Origin: Paenibacillus sp. BJ-4
GTDB taxonomy: Bacteria; Bacillota; Bacilli; Paenibacillales; Paenibacillaceae
Direction: 5' to 3'
Length of the DNA: 64,000 nt
NCBI RefSeq assembly: GCF_020404765.1
Contig: NZ_JAIVEM010000122.1
Coordinates: 45,001 to 109,000, forward strand
Part shown: in pieces, positions 61,307 through 64,000 of the stretch
Layout: each line of letters opens with the position of its first letter
How positions within the stretch are numbered: position 1 is the stretch's first letter
Translations under genes and position numbers: made by a program
Notes under the pieces: model-generated
Told to the model about the DNA's origin: nothing
The model's input: the letters and a program-made list of their open reading frames with translations, nothing else
Database searches by the model: none

Positions 61307-62017
61307 CTACTGCTCCTGAACCGTTGCTTTATATCCAAATCCCCACACAGTATTAATGAGGAGCGTAGAGTGATATTCCGCCAGCTTTTTACGAATTCGC
61401 TTGACCAGATCGTCCACGACCCTTACATCACCTATAAAATCATAGCTCCATACCTGCTGAATCAGATGCTCCCTGCCAAAAGGTCTTTCCAAATGATTCG
61501 AAAGAAACAGCAGCAGGTCAAATTCCCGCGAGGTCAAATTCAACTCTTGTCCGTCCACTGTAACCTTACGAAAATCTGCAAATATACACAGATTGCCTGC
61601 ATGACATACTTCTGCGCTTCCTGTTGCACCCTTTTCATCCGATGCAGAATTCCCTGCCTTGCTCAGTCGCAGCATCGCTTTGACTCTTCCAACCAACTCC
61701 CGTGGATTAAAAGGCTTGGTTAAAAAATCACTGCATCCCAGCTCCAGCCCGTGAATACGATCACTTTCTTCACCGCGTGCGGAAATCATAATAATTGGCA
61801 TTTCCGTGAACTCACGAAGCTGAGTCAGCAGGGAAAGCCCATCAATTCCGGGCATCATAATATCAAGAACGAGGCAATCCGGACGGTCCGTACGGATATG
61901 CTCAACCAGGGTTTTGCCACTGGAAAAGGAAGTCACCTCGTAGGATTCTTTTTTCAAATACTCAGATATTAATTGCAAAATAAACACGTCGTCATCCACC
62001 ACTACTATTTTTGTCAT
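61307..62017 (-). CDS. OmpR/PhoB-type response regulator
   Basis: 236 residues from the second of two in-frame ATG codons (GGGG eight bases before it). Receiver domain: VVDDDVFILQL, phospho-Asp in DCLVLDIMMPGIDGLS, and the K of LTKPFNPREL; C-terminal winged helix with ELNLTSREFDLLLFLSNHLE, RVVDDLVKRIRKKLAE. It works with the kinase encoded immediately downstream. The targets are unknown; the OppD-type gene further downstream could be one. Confidence 0.93.
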   Translation of the reverse strand: MTKIVVVDDDVFILQLISEYLKKESYEVTSFSSGKTLVEHIRTDRPDCLVLDIMMPGIDGLSLLTQLREFTEMPIIMISARGEESDRIHGLELGCSDFLTKPFNPRELVGRVKAMLRLSKAGNSASDEKGATGSAEVCHAGNLCIFADFRKVTVDGQELNLTSREFDLLLFLSNHLERPFGREHLIQQVWSYDFIGDVRVVDDLVKRIRKKLAEYHSTLLINTVWGFGYKATVQEQ

Positions 62018-62092
62018 GATCATAACCCCTTGCCGTTGTTCTGGATGGTTCCATCCTCTCTATAAGCTTAACAGAAGCCCGGTAGAATAGAC

Positions 62093-62130
62093 AAAAGACG
62101 GGTATACCGTTCCCGGTCCCGTCTTTTCTA
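62093..62130 (-). terminator. Terminator of the Lys/Ala-rich protein gene
   Basis: Stem AAAAGACGGG/CCCGTCTTTT (62093-62102 with 62118-62127), T run on the minus strand, about 60 bases after the stop at 62186. Confidence 0.85.
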
Positions 62131-62185
62131 TCATAAATCGCTGCTGTATATGCCAGGCGAACTGAAAACTGACTGCGCTTCAACC

Positions 62186-62722
62186 TTATTTTTTGGTTGT
62201 TGTTACTACTTTAGCAGCTGCTTTTGGAGCTGTTTTCACTGCTGTTTTTGGAGCTGTTTTTGCAGATACGACATTTTTAGCCGGAGCTTTGTGGACTACT
62301 TTGTGAGCTGCTTTTTTAGCTACAGCATGATGTGCACGAGTTTTGTGTGCTGTTGCTTTATGTCTAACGGCTTTATGTTTAACGGCATGATGTTTAACTG
62401 TACGGTGTTTCGCTTTTACTGCTTTTACTTTGTGGCTCGCCACTTTTTTGGCAACTGCTTTTTTGGCAGGAGCTTTTTTCGCTTTTGTTGTTGCTTTATG
62501 AGCTACTACAGCTTTTTTAACGGGTGCTTTCACCACAGGTGTTTTTATCACAGGTGCTTTCGCCGGGTTTTTGGTAGCTGGTGCTGTTACAGCAGGAGCT
62601 TTGGCAGCTGGTGCTGCTTTGGCTGGAGTCGTTGTTGCTGTAGCGGCGAATGCGCTGCTTGCTCCTCCCAGTACGCTTACTACGGTCAATACGGCTGCTG
62701 CATTTTTAGTCCATTTTTTCAT
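62186..62722 (-). CDS. Secreted Lys/Ala/His-rich low-complexity protein
   Basis: 178 residues, ATG start after AGGAGAGGTG. A Sec signal peptide (MKKWTKNAAAVLTVVSVLGG, cleavage near SAFAA) is followed by an almost repetitive chain of K, A, V, P, T and H: Pro-rich (APVIKTPVVKAPVKK) in the first half, then His-rich (KHRTVKHHAVKHKAVRHKA). It has a very high positive charge and no acidic residues in the mature part. The composition recalls histone H1 tails, but it is exported, so wall teichoic acid, polysaccharide or DNA binding outside the cell is likelier. No homologue recognised. Confidence 0.8.
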   Translation of the reverse strand: MKKWTKNAAAVLTVVSVLGGASSAFAATATTTPAKAAPAAKAPAVTAPATKNPAKAPVIKTPVVKAPVKKAVVAHKATTKAKKAPAKKAVAKKVASHKVKAVKAKHRTVKHHAVKHKAVRHKATAHKTRAHHAVAKKAAHKVVHKAPAKNVVSAKTAPKTAVKTAPKAAAKVVTTTKK

Positions 62723-62808
62723 GATTGAATCACCTCTCCTTTAAAGTATCTTTAGCTTATCAGGAGAATTCGGGATAATTGTGGAGTAAATGTGTGAAAA
62801 GTATATGA

Positions 62809-62856
62809 AAAAAGCGTGCAGCTCTGTATCCGGAAAACACACGAGCTGCACGCTAT
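62809..62856 (-). terminator. Terminator of the decapeptide-repeat gene
   Basis: Stem AGCGTGCAGCTC/GAGCTGCACGCT (62813-62824 with 62843-62854), T run on the minus strand, 26 bases beyond the stop. Confidence 0.92.
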
Positions 62857-62881
62857 AAATGTTACACAATCATCGCCTTCA

Positions 62882-64000
62882 CTAACCGATGGCAATCCAG
62901 GAAACAATGCCGTAGTTATGCGAGGTTTCGTTCCACTTGGTTACGACGATCACCGCACCACTGGGCGTCTGTGATTTTAGTGTCGCATGAAAAAGAGGAT
63001 GGTTAGTCATGGCTACAAGCGTATAGTCCGGGTTCACAAAAGGCTCCTCGAACACAATCGTAACCTCCGTCTCTCCTTCACTACCTTTTAGAAGAAACGG
63101 CGCTCTGCCAAACTGCTGCAATGCGGGCTGATTTGCGCAAGTACGAACAGGAGTGATACTCAGATGCTCCGGCTTCACTGCATTCAGCTCCAGCTCACGC
63201 GAGCCTATGGAGCCTTCCACCAGATGATGCCCTCCGATGCTCTGCTCTGCCAGGTGATGGCTTTGTACTGCAGCGACCTGCAGATGCTCCGATCCTACAG
63301 CTTCCGGGCTCAGCACCTCACTGTCGACGGCCTGAGCTTTCAGATGGCTGCGAGATACGCTGTCTGCCTGGAGCCTGTCGCCGCTAATGCCTTCCTCCGG
63401 CAAAAGCCCCGAGAGGTGAATATCTGTGGATAGCTGAGCCAGTGTCACCGCCCCTGGCTTCAGGTGATGCGTATCAATGACTTCTTCCCCAATGTGTTGG
63501 CCTTCAATGGACTTCTCAGCCACATGCCAGGAATGTATCGCCCCACTCGGGATCTTGCTGGACGTAACCGATCCTTCCTGCAAGGCATCCTCCGACACCA
63601 CCTGCCAGCCTACATGCTGTTGCTGGATAGCCCCTGCTTGCAGATGCTCCGACTGGACCGAATCCAATGCGATATGTCTGGACTGCACCGCGCCCTCTGC
63701 CAGCGCAGATTCCTGTACCGCCCCATCGGCCAGATGTTGCGGGTGTACAGCATGCTCCGTCAGATGTACGGAGCCTACACTAGCTTCCGCCAGATGCGAA
63801 GCACGCACCGCCCGGAGTGCAAGCTTCTCAGCGTTCACGCTTCCTGTCTGGAGCGCGTGAACCGATACACTCCCCGGCGAAATATGCCGGGTCAACACAG
63901 ATGAAGGCTGCAAATGGGCAGAGGTGACGGATTCCGGGGCCAAATGGCTCGACTGGATGGCCTCTTCTGCCACATGATTTCCTTGCACAGCTTCGTCGAT
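62882..64000 (-). CDS. Decapeptide-repeat protein (5' end outside window)
   Basis: At least 372 codons; the frame is open to the right edge, so the start is outside. The visible N-terminal two thirds is a chain of about 24 repeats of ten residues with the pattern [SA][VI]-x-x-x-H-[LI]-x-x-[GAE], for example AVQSRHIALD, SVQSEHLQAG, AVGSEHLQVA. Hydrophobic residues recur every five positions, which suits a beta-solenoid. One longer spacer interrupts the array at about AQLSTDIHLSGLLPEEG. The last ~70 residues form a different domain (TEVTIVFEEPFVNPDYTLVA to NYGIVSWIAIG) like phage-tail or surface-layer ends. No signal peptide is visible because the start is missing. A structural surface, spore or fibre protein is likely. 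Confidence 0.7.
   Translation of the reverse strand: MDEAVQGNHVAEEAIQSSHLAPESVTSAHLQPSSVLTRHISPGSVSVHALQTGSVNAEKLALRAVRASHLAEASVGSVHLTEHAVHPQHLADGAVQESALAEGAVQSRHIALDSVQSEHLQAGAIQQQHVGWQVVSEDALQEGSVTSSKIPSGAIHSWHVAEKSIEGQHIGEEVIDTHHLKPGAVTLAQLSTDIHLSGLLPEEGISGDRLQADSVSRSHLKAQAVDSEVLSPEAVGSEHLQVAAVQSHHLAEQSIGGHHLVEGSIGSRELELNAVKPEHLSITPVRTCANQPALQQFGRAPFLLKGSEGETEVTIVFEEPFVNPDYTLVAMTNHPLFHATLKSQTPSGAVIVVTKWNETSHNYGIVSWIAIG

Noticed and set aside
62150..62728. Plus-strand 192-codon frame rich in Cys and Phe
   Set aside because: It is the antisense of the Lys/Ala-rich gene, produced by its simple codon composition; no ribosome binding site and implausible composition.
63060..63990. Thirty-base periodic repeat as a possible CRISPR or VNTR
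   Set aside because: The period equals ten codons of an open frame and the units vary throughout, so it is protein repeat, not a spacer array.

Overview
The window looks like a chromosome segment of a Paenibacillus, most likely the P. polymyxa group. The basis is recognition of gene content: an (R,R)-2,3-butanediol dehydrogenase, a GH5 endoglucanase and a PL1 pectate lyase of the types known from that group, a YesN/YesM-controlled sugar ABC transporter, collagen-like and DUF4183 surface proteins, and Gram-positive ribosome binding sites (AAGGAGG type, with frequent TTG/GTG starts). No tRNA, rRNA, CRISPR array or complete insertion sequence was seen.

Layout. 0-18.5 kb is mostly housekeeping: a deletion scar joining an SDR fragment to an AraC fragment, a lipoprotein, a LacI regulator next to bdhA, an AraC-regulator/iron-siderophore-lipoprotein read-through ORF with a Fur box inside it, a TerD-vWA protein, an amino acid permease, a VanZ-RDD protein, a nitroreductase, a MarR regulator, gdhA, thrC and the tldD/tldE pair. 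18.5-42.7 kb is an accessory, more AT-rich stretch. It holds a two-gene Hachiman defence system (hamA-hamB), a small XRE/membrane-protein operon, a secreted papain-fold-like protein with a probable frameshift in its signal peptide, a VgrG-like spike protein with a C-terminal nucleic-acid deaminase toxin and its immunity gene, gene debris, a complete arginine deiminase cluster (argR, arcA-arcB-arcD-arcC-arcR), and several small genes. It ends in a decayed second copy of the VgrG-like gene. 42.7-64 kb returns to core-like DNA: a sugar ABC transporter with its two-component system and an oxidoreductase, a HEAT-repeat protein, secreted GH5 and PL1 enzymes, a TetR/quinone-reductase pair, collagen-like/DUF4183 surface proteins, a cyclase-family hydrolase, a lone OppD-type ATPase, an OmpR-type two-component system, a secreted Lys/Ala/His-rich protein, and the 3' part of a gene built of about two dozen decapeptide repeats that runs off the right edge.

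How it works together. Carbon use is tied together by CcpA cre-like sites at the sugar-binding lipoprotein gene, the sensor kinase gene and the pectate lyase. The arginine deiminase cluster carries its own Crp/Fnr-type regulator and an ArgR gene, and a Crp/Fnr-type site precedes a DGC-domain gene nearby. The accessory stretch combines anti-phage defence with inter-bacterial antagonism. A promoter-region repeat of about 70 bp occurs three times (about 25.6, 42.0 and 52.3 kb). It sits once before the intact VgrG-deaminase gene, once before a truncated copy, and once with no toxin gene left, which suggests a family of toxin cassettes that has been duplicated and partly lost.

Limits. All family assignments are from reading the translated sequence, not from searches. 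Promoters and binding sites are by-eye matches to known consensus sequences.
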